Below are positions 1-12,490 of a stretch of DNA of 64,000 nt, piece by piece. The notes under the pieces were generated by a model. That model made no database searches and was not told the origin of the DNA. It worked only from the letters and a program-made list of their open reading frames with translations. The position numbers and the translations under genes were made by a program. Source of the DNA: Pyxicephalus adspersus (lineage: Eukaryota > Chordata > Amphibia > Anura > Pyxicephalidae); contig NC_092862.1 of the NCBI RefSeq assembly GCF_032062135.1, positions 43,413,116 through 43,477,115 on the forward strand, given 5' to 3'. The number at the start of each line of letters is the position of its first letter. The stretch's first letter is position 1.

Positions 1-3000
1 TCTCTTTCCTCATCTAACTTTTATTCTCAATACATTCAGCAATGAAATGTGCACTTGTCACCACTGTATTTGGATTTTCCTGTAACAATATTAATAATAA
101 TAACACATCTCTGATGAAAGCTATTTGAATGCCCAGTCTTTCAAGTGTTTGTGTTGGATATTAGTCAGTTCTTTTTTTTTTTTATTCCGGAGAAAAGTTA
201 CAAAAGACTTGTTGTCTGTGAATGTTTCTGAGTATTTGATACACCTTCAAGTAAATAGGTTTCCTCAATAGAAAAACACCATTCAGTAATGATACAGACT
301 TCTTACAGTTCTGAAAATTGAAGTCGGAACCAGCATTGTGTCTGTAATAATTAGATCCATTTATCTGGCATGGTGTTTACAGTTTACCTAAACGTGGTCA
401 CGTCGGCTGTACAAGGGAAAAGCTGGATGTTCACCTGTTGATCCTTGTATCTGCCATGCGCAGACTCTAGATGTACATTTAGCATTGGTAGTATAAAAGC
501 TATAAAATACAGGACCTTGGGGAAAAATAACATCAGTTGAGGTTCTTTTTGTCTTGTAGTAGAGTGATACATAGTTTTGTTTCTGTCTTTCTTCTGTTTC
601 CTTTGTAAGAAACAAAGCTTTGTTTTATTTTTCAATGATCTTTGTAGATAAAAGACCATGTTCATATGAATGTCTTATGGATAGAGTAAGAATAGGCAGC
701 AAAACATCAAACATCTCAATATATATTGCAAAAGGGAGATAAAGGGGTCAGGGAATATGTACTTCCATTACAATACAAAAAGTGTAGAACAAGGCTGGAC
801 ACCAACTCAATTTCATTAAGGGGCTTTGATTAGCAAGTTAATACCTCTCATCAGCCACATTTAACTGGGTGTAAATATGGGCACTTTCTTTGTATTTAGG
901 TATCTGGATTATGACATGAAAGGCAAAGTTACAATAAATTCTATGTGGAGTCCCAGGAGAGCTCTAAAGAGTTACAAAGAAATTGTTCTTCAGTATTTCT
1001 TTACATAGCAGTGTATTTAGCAGCTGTACATTTCACACTGTCACATTTCGTCTTGTTTGTTTTAGGTGCAAATCATTTATATTATTTTAGTTAGTTTTAA
1101 TTGTCTCTAAACACATTTCAATAATGTAATTCAACTTTCTATCAGATGAATGATGGAATGAATCAATGCATCCCACGACTAAGTTTCAATTGCACCTGCC
1201 AAACATAAAGCTCCTCGATCCTCTCAGTGAGTGGCATTGCCTAGATGGAACCATCACATCCACAGTTTTGTAGCAGCTTCATAAATCTCATTATCTATTA
1301 TTATCAAAATCAGATTTTTTTTTTCCCGTATGATTGATGTAATGAACTGCACATTGGGAAATTGGTTCCTTTTAGTATGCAAGAGTCATCCACTCCAAAA
1401 AAACACAACATGCTGGATGTTTGAAACTTTCCTTCAAGTTAGTGTAGCGAAGAGCACTTCTTTTTCAAATCAAAGATTATACAGAATCCACAAGTTAGTG
1501 AATGGGGGTAGGCAAAGGAAGTTTTAGGGCCCATTTATATTTGTCTGAATTATGTTTCTCTCCATAACATGCATGATGGTGAGCCAGCTCATTTATTTTG
1601 GGCTTCCTTTTCCAACCTCCTGCTGAAAATGCTAGTTTCCTGGATGCTATACTGATCTACTGGCTTCAGTACTTTCACATCACAGACTTGAAACAAGCAT
1701 GACGATTTGGGGTTATGTTAGTCCAATTTGTTATTCTATTTGTTTTTTCCAGATCAGTGACTAGGATAACAATAAACCAGTAAAAACCAGGCTACAAGTA
1801 ATAATAACAGGAGATCAGTGATTGCAGCTTCTTTATTTCTCTTAGTACTGCAGCATGGCAAATCACAAATGTCATTGCCTCTGTTCCTTATGCAACCACA
1901 ATTTATTTTCACAGTAACACTTCAGGCCCCCTTGCCCCTTAACATTTTAGAACTTTTTCCAGGTGATTACAATGATTCAGCTGTGCCAGTGATGTCTTAG
2001 TAATAAGTGAGTCAATTGTTACACTTTGCTCCTGGCTTCACAGAACAGTTCTAAAAGCTACATTGGTGGTTTTTAGTTTAGGAGACTGAAACAAATGGCT
2101 TGCTCTTTTTTTAAACTTGTGCAGGATATTATATGGACTTAATGGGATATATATATATATCTGATGAGATCAGTCCAATGCTTGAAAAAGTGAAATCACC
2201 TAAGAATGTTCTATATAATTAATCTCCTGCTGCTATTTAAATATATGGAGCAGTGAGGGGATCATTTGCTCAGAGCCAGTTTGGATCTATATGGTGTGTT
2301 AACACATGCAATGTTGCACCTTATTATGCATTTATTAGGGTGGCCTATTGAATATATAGGGTGGCCGATCAACGCACCCACACATCTCAAAAACCCTTCT
2401 TTTTCCGCCTCACCTTTGTGATTGGTGTGCTGGTGTGAAGCTACCTCACCCTAGTGTGTTGGGGTGCCATTTAAAATGAAGGGTACTTTTCTATCATCAC
2501 TTCAATGTTCTACTTTGCTAGCTATATGTACCAGTACTTGAAAGGTGTGCATTATCATTCAAGATATGAGTTTGGAGTTTATTTTTAATTGAAATATACT
2601 TTATGAGATTGTCATGGTCCTTAAAAAATGAAAAATGGTGCTACAATGCAGGACTCTTGTGGTGTTATTTTCACCTCTTAGGTGGCATGTATTTCCTCCA
2701 TTTTTCCATTTCAGCTCTGCAGCTTGCATTACTCTCTTCAACTTTCAATAAACAGTGTATTGAATGTCTGTGTCCCCTTCCACTTATCCAGTCATCCACT
2801 GACCCTTATATCACTGCCTGTGTCCTCTGTCATGGTTCATGATATCATCCACCAATCCCTATATCACTACCTTTGTCCCTTCCCACACACCATAACCTCT
2901 TTCTCTAATTCCTACACCACTGTGGAGTCCTGTAGAGGCTGGAGGAAGGAACCATAATGCGCAGCATGGAACACTCTGGGGTATATTACCTCTTTTTTTG

Positions 3001-6000
3001 CAGGGGAGTGTTTTTTTTAATTCCTTCTGGGACCTAATGGGGTATTTTTGTTCTTATACAACTAATCTGCCATCCAGCAACCTCCTTCAGCAGCATTTGC
3101 ATGTAAGAACTTGTACTGCTGTACTTCATCCAACTATTGTTTATAGAGGATGTGTATAATGTACCAACTGATTGATCCTAATAATAATATAGTTGAAAAT
3201 TATGAACCAAAAAATTTACATATATCAATTTGAATTTTGTATGTCTTATGAGGGCTGGGCAGCTTTTCAAAGAAGCAACAGAATAACTTAGGAGCCCGTT
3301 CACACCAAGTGCGCTGCATTAACATTTGTGGTACCATGTACCTTACCACAGGCATTGCACTCCAGCACACATACACAATTCACACAAGATGTGGATTACA
3401 ATGTACTGAAAAAAAAAGATACATCGCAAGGGTTTTTTGCTGCAATGGGGTTCATTAAAAAAAGAAGGAGGTGGAGTAATCCTGAAAATGTTTTTGAACA
3501 ATAAAGTGCATTGCTAGTGCAGTAAAGTGAGAACTGTGCTCATTTATAAGAGCTAGGGTGAAAAAACAATGGTTTCTTTTTTAAATAAAGTAGCTATAGA
3601 CAACCGTCACTTTCCTGGTTCATTTTGCAGGTGGCTCACAAAGAACTACAGGATTCAACCTCCTGGGATTACCAGTTTTTAGATTTTATTAAAATAAATG
3701 GAAACACCTAAATATGTTAAGGAAAGTATTAAAAGCAGTTTCTTACCAGCTCACTCGTTTCTCTGAGCTGACACTCTAAATTGCTTTGCAGCACCCTAAC
3801 TCGGATGCAGTCAGCAGCTGAGCATACCTCATTATCACTGCAGCATTGGCATCCAGTGTGTTCATTCTGATATTGTGAGCAGTTGGAAAACCAGACTGAA
3901 ATGTTTAATGTAATGTTACAGATGGACATTTCCAGAGTTCAATATTTGCACCCAGGAGGTACTTTTTAATTTGTGATGTGGTCCCCATTTGATTTAACAC
4001 AGCCAGCACCTTCTGAATGTGTAGCTACCATTTTCATAATATTGTTTTTTCTACCCTTTTACTCCAGGGTCCAAAAAAAAAAAGCGATTCGGACTTTCCT
4101 TGGTGGGAATCAATTACTGCCAATGAAACACATGGAGCTGGAACATTCCCACCAGGGAATGTCGTATTCCCTGTTTACAAATAGAGCCCTTTGTGTACAT
4201 TTGTAGAAATCTACAAAGTGCTGTGATTAGTTCGTAAAGTCCATTGCGTAGGGAGCATATTGGAATTACTGCCATGTTGTAACCAGCGATTTTTTTTGTA
4301 GGCAGACAAGTGGTATAAAACCTGTATTTCATGCCATGAAAAGTAATTTCACAGGGTTCTTTATACTTCATCTTACTTGGAATGTAATATATGTAATGTT
4401 TTCCTTTTCTCAAACGTGTCTGCTAATTATATTTAATTCATGCAGTAATAGAGAAAAGCTCATAATTGGAAGGTACAAAGGTCTGTGAAAAGATCTAATC
4501 TCTGTAGTCTTCTCATCATTTTCTTAAAAAGCAGAAATAAAGATCATTTGGATTGATAAAAATGATGTTGAATCTACTTGGCTGTTTTCTTATTGTAGGC
4601 AATAGATTTTATTGTAATTCAGTCAAATTTTGGACGTCCTAAAAATCTTTGTATGAATTGCGAACAATGCTTCTAATTGGGGAAATAGAAAATATTTTAC
4701 AAGACCATTGCAATGCATGCTATAACTACTATAGGGTAAAGCACTTTATGGGCTTGTAAAATAGTTAATTTGGGGCCTCCTGCCCATCAGAAGGATTCTG
4801 ACACATTTGATGACCTCAACTGTAGGGATCATTGGAGTGCACATGTATATGATATGAAGATTCAGCATATGTACCTGCAGTTGTATGGTTTACTGAAACG
4901 TTTCCCTCAGTGAGGTATTGATGGAATAGATTTATTCAAATGATCAGACATTGGATTGTACATTCCTATTTTTGCTGGAGCAGATAGTATTGTGCACAGG
5001 GAATCATTGGGACCACTGATGTTTGGGCTGCAGCAAGTGTGAATGGCAGCTTAATTTGTTAAAGAGGTGGAAGTTATCAAACACGCAGTGACACACTTGA
5101 TAGTTCTGCTGTTTGGGCCATGTCACTCCTGTCAGGGATAAAAGTACATTTTGGGTTGTTGTGATTTAGGTTTACATGTCTGTGAAATTGCTTGCCTTGT
5201 TTTATGGTTAACATGGTTTTTCCCTTTCATTGAAAAAATTATGTATTTGATTGGCATATAACTCTTTCCAAGCATGAACATTTTGGCAGCCATTTGCCTC
5301 AAAAGAATCCCTTTTTACTTGTGTTTGTGTTTATAAGCTATGCTTCTGTAAAGAAATTTACCTCAATACATTAGTTTTACTGGCCTCCTTAAAAAATGCT
5401 TGGCTGTTGTGATAACGCTAGGTGTGGAGCTACCGGCCCAAACAAGTATAAGGATAAGGTGCTCTGACTTTTGTTGCATGATTTAACCTGCTCTTTGAAA
5501 TTGATATAGTCACTTTGGGGATAATTTATAACTGAGAGCTATGCACACTGGGGCCCATTCCATTCATGTAATTCAGGCTGCAGTTTAGCCAGTGGAGCCA
5601 TTCAATTTTTTTCCACTTGAAGCAGAACTGAACACAAAAACACACGCTAAGCCTTTTTTTGCCTAAAAACCTTTTCCCTTGCTCCTGGTATTTTTTTTTT
5701 TTGTATATATACTTACACTGCACAGCACATGATCCACCACAAGTCTGCCAGGTGCAATGAAACAGGTCATGGACACTGAAAAGTCAGCGGTACAGATTTG
5801 GGCTTCGGCAGTTACATTTCCTGGTGCTTTCAATGCTGCGGTGTTCTTACAAAAAAGTGTGTACCATAATTAATGACAAAAGGTCACTCACACCAGAAAA
5901 AATTTAGTTGCGTTTTATCTAGACAAAGATCTCCAAAATTGGAAAGGATCCTCAGGTAACTTTTACAGATGCCTCTATAATGTATTTATATAACTTTCAT

Positions 6001-6127
6001 TCTGTATGCATCAGTGCTTGTTTTGAAATGTACAACCTGATTGGTTGCTGTTGGAAACTACACCAACAAACGCATTTATCACTTTATGATTGTGTGAGTG
6101 GTAATGTGTTGATATGTGTAGATATAA

Positions 6128-6132
<5 letters not shown>
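1..6132. other. Non-coding DNA upstream of KCTD1 coding exons
   Basis: AT-rich, with no open frame resembling a known protein. 2280-2470 (acaccc/ggtgtg-rich) and 3290-3540 (opening with gcccgttcacacc) look like old dispersed repeats, but no ends could be defined. It is either 5' flank or an intron of a longer KCTD1 transcript; no promoter or CpG-rich block is evident. Confidence 0.5.

Positions 6133-6162
<30 letters not shown>
6133..6162. repeat. (TA)n microsatellite
   Basis: About 14 uninterrupted TA units directly after atattt. Confidence 0.9.
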
Positions 6163-6165
<3 letters not shown>

Positions 6166-7234
6166 ACGCATGCATTTATATGGTTTGGGATTTGTAGGAC
6201 AACGGCAGGCGAGGCAAGCAACAGGTTGTTAACATGCTTTGAATGATATTCCAGTGTAATCTCCTGGTAAGATTCCAGCAAACTATGTCCTCAGATGACT
6301 CTCCTGTGCCTCAGCACGGATATCCTTAAACATGACTTGTGTGTGGATCCTGAGGACAGGTTTTAAATATTACTTTGCACAGTAGTGTTTCTCTGAAAAT
6401 AATAATAGCCAACATGCTCAGTCCTGAATGTTCCTGTATACATAGCTAATAACTGGTTTAGGGAAGTTAGTTTTTGGCTGGAACCCAGCAATCCTCCCAG
6501 CTGACAGGAGATGCTGCAACAACTCAATCCTGGAAAACTAAAACTTAACCTTGTATTCAGTTCAATGTAATATCTGGGAACTTGGTAGAGATTATTGTTA
6601 TTGCCTCACAGCATAATCATACTCTTCTTCTCTGGTTTATAAACAGGTCTAATCTTTCAGGTCCCTTCACTGCTCTTTGCATTGGGTGTCCTCTTTCTGT
6701 GACTAGCCTGTATGTGTTTTTACTTCCCTGTTCTGGATTGGATAGGCTGTGAACATGTGATGGTTCACTGAGGTTTGCCGTTCACCTCATTTGACATCAG
6801 AGGTCAATGACTGTAGTTGTTGTTGATCTTTTTCTTCTGACGTCAAATTCCTTCCCTCCGGCAACTCTTGAGCCTGAAGAAACTACAGCAAATTATTGGC
6901 CTGTGTTTCAGAATGTAAGCTGAATGTCTTGTTATAGAAGGCAGTGTCTTTTGTACAACTAGATGCAGTGTGTTTAACTATTTGCTAGCCCAAGGAGACT
7001 GCGGCAATCTTTGCTGATAGTTCTGGAGTTTGAATACAAAGTTTATGATTTACATGTGTACTATTGCTTAAGGTGATTGTAGCCGTATCAGTGTTTTGTC
7101 CTTGATACCTCTTTTATTTGAACATTCCTAAGGTGATTGTAGCATTTCTCTGCTTTGCCTGTGTGTTATTTCTTAAAGTGGACCTTTACCCTGCACTATG
7201 ATGCATACTCGTTGACTTTGTTGGGCTGTTATCC
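6163..7234. other. Non-coding, no gene seen
   Basis: No coding match. The octamer-length phrase aaggtgattgtag occurs twice (near 7070 and 7130), and 7176 begins a TTAAAGTGGACC stretch like the end of frog TTAA-type MITEs. Confidence 0.4.
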
Positions 7235-8158
7235 ATTAAAACATACTTCAAACATACTTAATTTAGGGGCTAACAATAAGCATGCTTCATACTGTCCAGG
7301 GAGAATACATTTGGGGGAGTCAGAAATGGAAAAGGATCTGGGGGTTCTGGTAGATCATAGACTTAATAATAGCATGCAATGCCAAGCTGCAATATCTAAA
7401 GCTAGCAAAGTACTTTCTTGTATCAAAAGATGAATAGACTGCAGAGATGGAGACATAATCCTGCCCCTGTACAAAGCATTGGTCAGACCACATCTGGAAT
7501 ATGCAGTCCAGTTTTGGGCACCAGTTCACAAAAAGGACATTGTGGAATTGGAGAGAGTGCAGAGAAGGGTAACAAAACTAATAAAAGGAATAGAGGAGCT
7601 CAGCTATGAGGAGAGATTAGCTGTACTGAACCTATTCTCCCTTAAGAAGAGACCTTTAAGGGGGGATATGATCACCCTGTATATATTTATAAATGATCCA
7701 TATAGAGAAACTTTTTTTTCACTTTGAGATCATTACAAAGAACAAGAGGGCACTCTTTGCGTCTGGAGGAAAAGAAGTTTAAGCTCCGGATAAGGAAGGG
7801 ATTCTTCACTGTAAGGTCTGTGAAAATGTGGAATCGGCTCCCTCAGGAAGTAGTTTTAGCAAGTTCTATAGATTGCTTTAAGAAAAAGATGGATGCTTTT
7901 CTACAAGCACAGAATATAACTGGGGATTAAGGCTTTAAAGTAAAAATAACAGTGACCGTTGTTCCAGGGAAAATCTGATTGCCTCATGGAATCAGGAAGG
8001 AATTTTTTTCCCCTGTTGAAGCAAATTGTACCAGGGTTTTTTTTTGCATATATATATATATATATATAAGGTTTTATATCTGAAATATGTTTATTTCCCT
8101 AGTGGTTGAACTTGATGGGCTTGTGTCTTTTTTCAACCTGACTTACTATGTAACTATA
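7235..8158 (+). mobile_element. CR1 LINE, 5'-truncated 3' end with broken ORF2
   Basis: Translation shows the C-terminal part of a CR1 reverse transcriptase: EKDLGVLVDHRLNNSMQC, then ALVRPHLEYAVQFWAPVHKK, DIVELERVQRR, LSYEERL, and finally IRKGFFTVRSVKMWNRLPQE ending at 7930. The frame carries one in-frame TGA at 7431-7433 (between CIKR and IDCRDGD) and a frameshift around the T-run near 7710-7718. A 3' UTR follows with a TA microsatellite (8046-8068) and the typical tail gggcttgtgtctttttt, caacctgacttactatg. The 5' part is missing, as expected for LINE insertions. It is not functional. Confidence 0.92.
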
Positions 8159-8762
8159 CCCCTATGTAATTCTGTCACAGGGAGGGTGGGGGGAAATTAA
8201 TTGTGATATTGGTGCACTTGCAACAAACAGTTGTTTACTGCTTGAACAGAGAAGTGTACAGACTCACAAAATCACAAAAAAACTCTTTTAAATACAATTA
8301 GAAAAAGAAGAGGGAAGAAGTAGGGCTTATTTGGAACAGTTTGGAGCTTCATTAGAGCCTCCCCTCTCTAAAATGAGCATGGCTTGGTTGTATCTGAACA
8401 AACCTTAAGACTTCTGGAACAATATTATTTAGATGAGACCGAAGTGGGAATATTTGGCCATAATGCGGCAACACACTTGGCAAATGCAACATTTAGGCAC
8501 AAAAACCACATACCAACTCTCAAGGGACGATGATTTTGGTTTTGCAGCCACTTCAAATTTTTATGTTTGTGGCGGGTATACGGTAATTCTATAGGTCACA
8601 TCATAAATAATAATTTTTTTTGATTTTTATTAAATAATTTTCTATATTACTTTATTAAGTACAACATATAAGGTTGTACATTTGGCTATCATTCATCCAC
8701 TAATTTTGAATTCTGTGTTTGAGATGTGGCAGTCCACAAGAACCAGAACAATTTGAATTCCA

Positions 8763-8897
8763 CTAGATTGTAAGCTCTTTGGGGCAGGGTCCTCTCCTCC
8801 TGTATCACTGTCTGTATTAGTCTGTCATTTGCAATTCCTATTTAATGTACAGTGCTGCGTAATATGTTGGCGCTATATAAATCCTGTTTATTAATAA
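8763..8897 (+). mobile_element. L2-type LINE 3' tail copy
   Basis: Starts agattgtaagctctttgggg, continues through cagggtcctctcctcc and ends in ggcgctatataaatcctg plus an AT-rich run. The same segment ends the larger L2 relic at 61385-62560 (opposite strand), so this is a heavily 5'-truncated copy. Confidence 0.75.
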
Positions 8898-9845
8898 ATA
8901 TATTGATTAGAGGATGGTCTTTGAACGTTAGCAGAGTTGATTCAAGACCTTTGGAGTGTAAGCTTTTTGTTGGTTGAACTAGTATTTTGTGAAATTAAAC
9001 CTGTAAAGCAGGAACACTTGGAGTTATAGTGCCACCACCCCTTGTGTCTGCCAGTTTCAGTGCCTCTCCTTGATTCCACCCCTGTGACCTAACAGGTATT
9101 TGTTGTATATCTAAAGCTACCACTTTTTTATTTTAGGTTTGTTAGAGTATTCACATTTTTTTTCTATGACACAACAGGAGGTGAAAATAGATCTCTCCAT
9201 CTCTCTGTCTCTCCTGTCTTTGTCACTGGAACAAGTGCCCCTATTGAAGGACTTCCCGTCTATTGGTATTATATGCGCAACACAAACATTTGCATTTTCC
9301 CTAAAGGTTGTAATACTCTACATTACCATTTCTTAAAGATTTAAGAATGTGGAAGGACAGACTTAACTGAAATATTTCATAAGCAGGCCAGCTTGGGATG
9401 CATATATTTTTGGGTTATGTAGAAAGGAAAGGTGAGAGCTTAGTGAAGGATAAGCCCAAAATATTCATGCTTCTTTGCTCACTATTACCTTGGCCAGAAG
9501 TTCCAAAATGACCAAAAAAGAGCCTGACAGAGACGACAACTGTCAACTCATACCACAAAAATAAAGCTTTTGTTTTTGTTATACTTTATATATTTTTTTT
9601 CAGTTGCTGTGTGAAAAATAAAACACAAAATATTTAATTTGTGGCAAAAAAGGTATGCCTACACCCTACTGATGTTTGTTTTCGCAACCACTGATTCACA
9701 TTTCACTCATTACATAAATCCACATGGATTTATCCTCCTAACGCACACCTTAATGACATGTAATGATTGTCTGGGAGACTATCCAAAAGGAAGTTTCATA
9801 CAATTTTATTTGTATTTCCTTAGTTTCATCCCAATGTCATTAAGG

Positions 9846-10103
9846 CAGTTTCTCAACCTTTTTAATATAGGGGAACTCCTAAAATAACTTTTAGGTCTTC
9901 TGGGAACCCCTACTATAATTACTATATCCACAGCTCACAATATAATATTGTGGTGGTCAGCAGAAGGAATTTCTCTTACATTGCTGCCCAGTGGGAAGAA
10001 TGTCACCCTGACAGATGGCCAAAAAGATCATTGGTGTCAGTAGTAAATGACCTGAAAGGCACAAATTGTTCATTGCTGAAGGCACCCTGGTTGAGAATCA
10101 TTG
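9846..10103 (+). mobile_element. hAT-like MITE (cagtttctcaacc family), copy 1
   Basis: The ends are imperfect inverted repeats: cagtttctcaacc at the left and ggttgagaatcattg at the right. The interior (cagctcacaatataatattg, then gaaggaatttctcttac) recurs in the copy near 34208-34403. The 8-bp flanks match only weakly, so the insertion is old. Confidence 0.6.
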
Positions 10104-10480
10104 TTCTAAGAAATTCATATTATAAGAGACTTCATGCAGTTATTGCTTAAGTGTTTCTTTTCAAGCCCACCATAAGGCTTAAATTTTCCATTTTATTTTT
10201 GGATAGTGGAATATACCTTTAGTCAGGTTTTTATACTCTTTTTTGTTGACATTGAGCATTTTCACGTACTTCCTGCTCCAGTGATATCCTGTTTGTCGGA
10301 GTGACACAGTCCAGGACAAAGCAAAAAGGTTGACTTGAGTTGGGCATTTATGTTATTAACATAAACTAATATATAATGAATAAATGTACGTGCTTTCAGC
10401 AGGGCTGTGGAGTTGATAGATAAATCCTACAACTCCGACTCCTCAGTTTCTGGTACCTCCAACTTCAACTCCTCTATATT

Positions 10481-11460
10481 TACAGGGTGTCTCATTTTAT
10501 CTTCACACTTTTGCATTCAAACTTCACAAAAAATCTTGGATCACCTAATTAATTATAAATGAATACATTTAATATAAAATTAAATATAACACAATATTTT
10601 TACCATAAAAGTTTTTCTCAAGAAACATTAATAAACATATATGAAAATAAATTGATGATTTGTCAATTAATTAGTTTTTACTTTATATAATTTAAAAATT
10701 AAATATCCTAATTTCATGGATTTATACTAAGTTTTAAGATAACAATATTATTCATCTTTTTATCTTCAAAGTCATTAGCTTTATAGTTAGTATTGCACTT
10801 AGCCTTATTGGCCAGAGAATGAAGTAATGCAGAAGAAAGTCAAAGAGTGGAAGACACTTATCTGAATGGAAGTGATGCCTCCCAGATAGCAATGGTTTTG
10901 GGTTGTAATAGTACAACCGTAGCCAAAATTATTAAGACCCATGGATCTTCCGATAGAGTGGAAAAATTACCAAGAGGAGGTCTGAGAAATTCAAAGTTGG
11001 ATGAAGCCCATAAGAAGGAGTTACGCAAGTTAATGTCCGAAGATTGCAGAACAAGCCTCAAGGAAATGAAGGATCAATTATTTGCCAAATTTGGAATTAA
11101 TGTATCTATTTCAACAATCGATAGATACATTGATAAATTCCAATGGTCATTAAAAAGAACTTGATTCCGACTCTTCAAGAAAAAATATGCTAACAAAATC
11201 CTTGATCTCACTGCTAAGGAAGATGGAAAAACATCTACTTTCTTGATGAAGTAGGTTTTAACATCTCAATGAGAACCAAAAGGGGAAGATCTCCTATTGG
11301 GCAAACGGCAGTGCATGTTGTGGCTGGAGTCCGTTCCAGAAATTATTCAATTTGTTGTGTGAGGAATAAAAATGGGACCCTCCACTTTAAGTGCTCATAA
11401 ACAGTAGACTTTATCGTGTTTGTTGACAGACTTTTTGCCATTGTAAATGGGGTGCCGCTT
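10481..11460 (+). pseudogene. IS630/Tc1/mariner-superfamily transposase relic
   Basis: An open frame at 10847-11164 reads as the two helix-turn-helix DNA-binding part (SQIAMVLGCNSTTVAKIIKT, later LMSEDCRTSLKEMKDQLFAK and ISTIDRYIDKFQW). After a TGA and a frameshift the catalytic domain resumes near 11240 with FLDEVGFNISMRTKRGRSP, carrying the first DDE aspartate, then VVAGVRSRNYSICCV and a TAA near 11400. The second Asp and the last acidic residue are missing, so it is dead. tacagggtgtctcattttat at 10481 looks like its left terminal repeat; no right end was found. Confidence 0.75.
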
Positions 11461-11509
11461 TCACCAAAATAAAAATTTAAAATATGTTTTACTAACTAGC
11501 ATATTCTTT

Positions 11510-11830
11510 AAATTAAATACAAACATACACATAGTCCTGCACTATTGCAAACATACATACAACACGGCACTATACACAAAAATAAGCTATAGCCCTGCAC
11601 TAAACTTAGACATAATTTGTCCACATGCACAAACATATACACTACACACAGAACACAGAGCCCTACATTTTCCTTAGAAACATACACACAATATGCACTA
11701 TACACAAACATTCATACATTCCTGCACCATGCACACAAACATACACATTGCCCTGCATTTTTATCCAGAAACATGCACACACAGCCTTCCATCATAGTAC
11801 ACACAAGCAGCCATGCAGTTTTAAAATGAA
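11510..11830. repeat. Degenerate aca/cat-rich tandem-like repeat
   Basis: Cytosine/adenine-rich stretch in which acatacacac and ccctgcac phrases recur about every 60-90 bases with variable spacing. It lies inside the hAT-type element. The overlapping short frames in it are by-products of composition. Confidence 0.6.
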
Positions 11831-12490
11831 CATGAACTCTTACAGTTGAATCCAAAAAGCTGTTCCTCCAAGTTCTTCTAAGCTCTTTTAGCAGACAGAG
11901 GAAGTTGAGCAGATGCTGCTGCCTTTATCTTTGTTTGCTGATCTTCTGCTAAGGACAGGGCAGTGGGAGGCTCCAGGGCCAGGGGGGCCACTTAACAAAC
12001 TTCCTAGTATTAGGTGGTAAGCAAAATGATGTTAAAGTTCACCCCTGGATGGGAGCATATATGGAGAGTGCAGACAGGACAGCTGAACATACATCAGGCC
12101 ATAGCACTACACCTATATCTTTATACTTGTTTAAACTCAAATAAAATTGCTAAAATTGTTAAACACAATATATCTGAAATAAAATGAAAACACTTTTTGT
12201 AATTTACATAATCCAGATTACAATAAGGTGAGTGTCAGGTTGTATATTAGCTGGACTTTATTAGCACACTAGTTTAAAATACAACTATGCACTGGGCTTT
12301 TATTCTTACATCAGAGACGTGCTTAAGTATGACTATTGTTTGTGAAATAGGACATTTCAACTTGCTGTATTTTTTTATTATAATTTAAATTTATTAGGAG
12401 TCGGAGTCGGAACATTCTTATCGACTCCCACTCCAGGTACACAAATTGTCTCTGACTCCTCGACTCGGACTCCACAGCCCTGGTTTTCAG

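Larger units (their letters stand above)
10400..12482. mobile_element. hAT-type non-autonomous DNA transposon with internal insertion
   Basis: The ends are perfect 14-base inverted repeats (cagggctgtggagt at 10400, actccacagccctg at 12469-12482), followed inward by related gactcc-rich subterminal repeats. The flanks gctttcag (10392-10399) and gttttcag (12483-12490) are an 8-bp target duplication with one mismatch. CAG-starting ends and 8-bp duplications fit hAT. The body holds no hAT transposase; instead it contains a mariner-like relic and an acat-rich repeat. Confidence 0.75.

Noticed and set aside
6285..6302. tgtcctcagatgactc shared with 26473-26492
   Set aside because: A 16-base match alone, without extended similarity, is too short to call a repeat.
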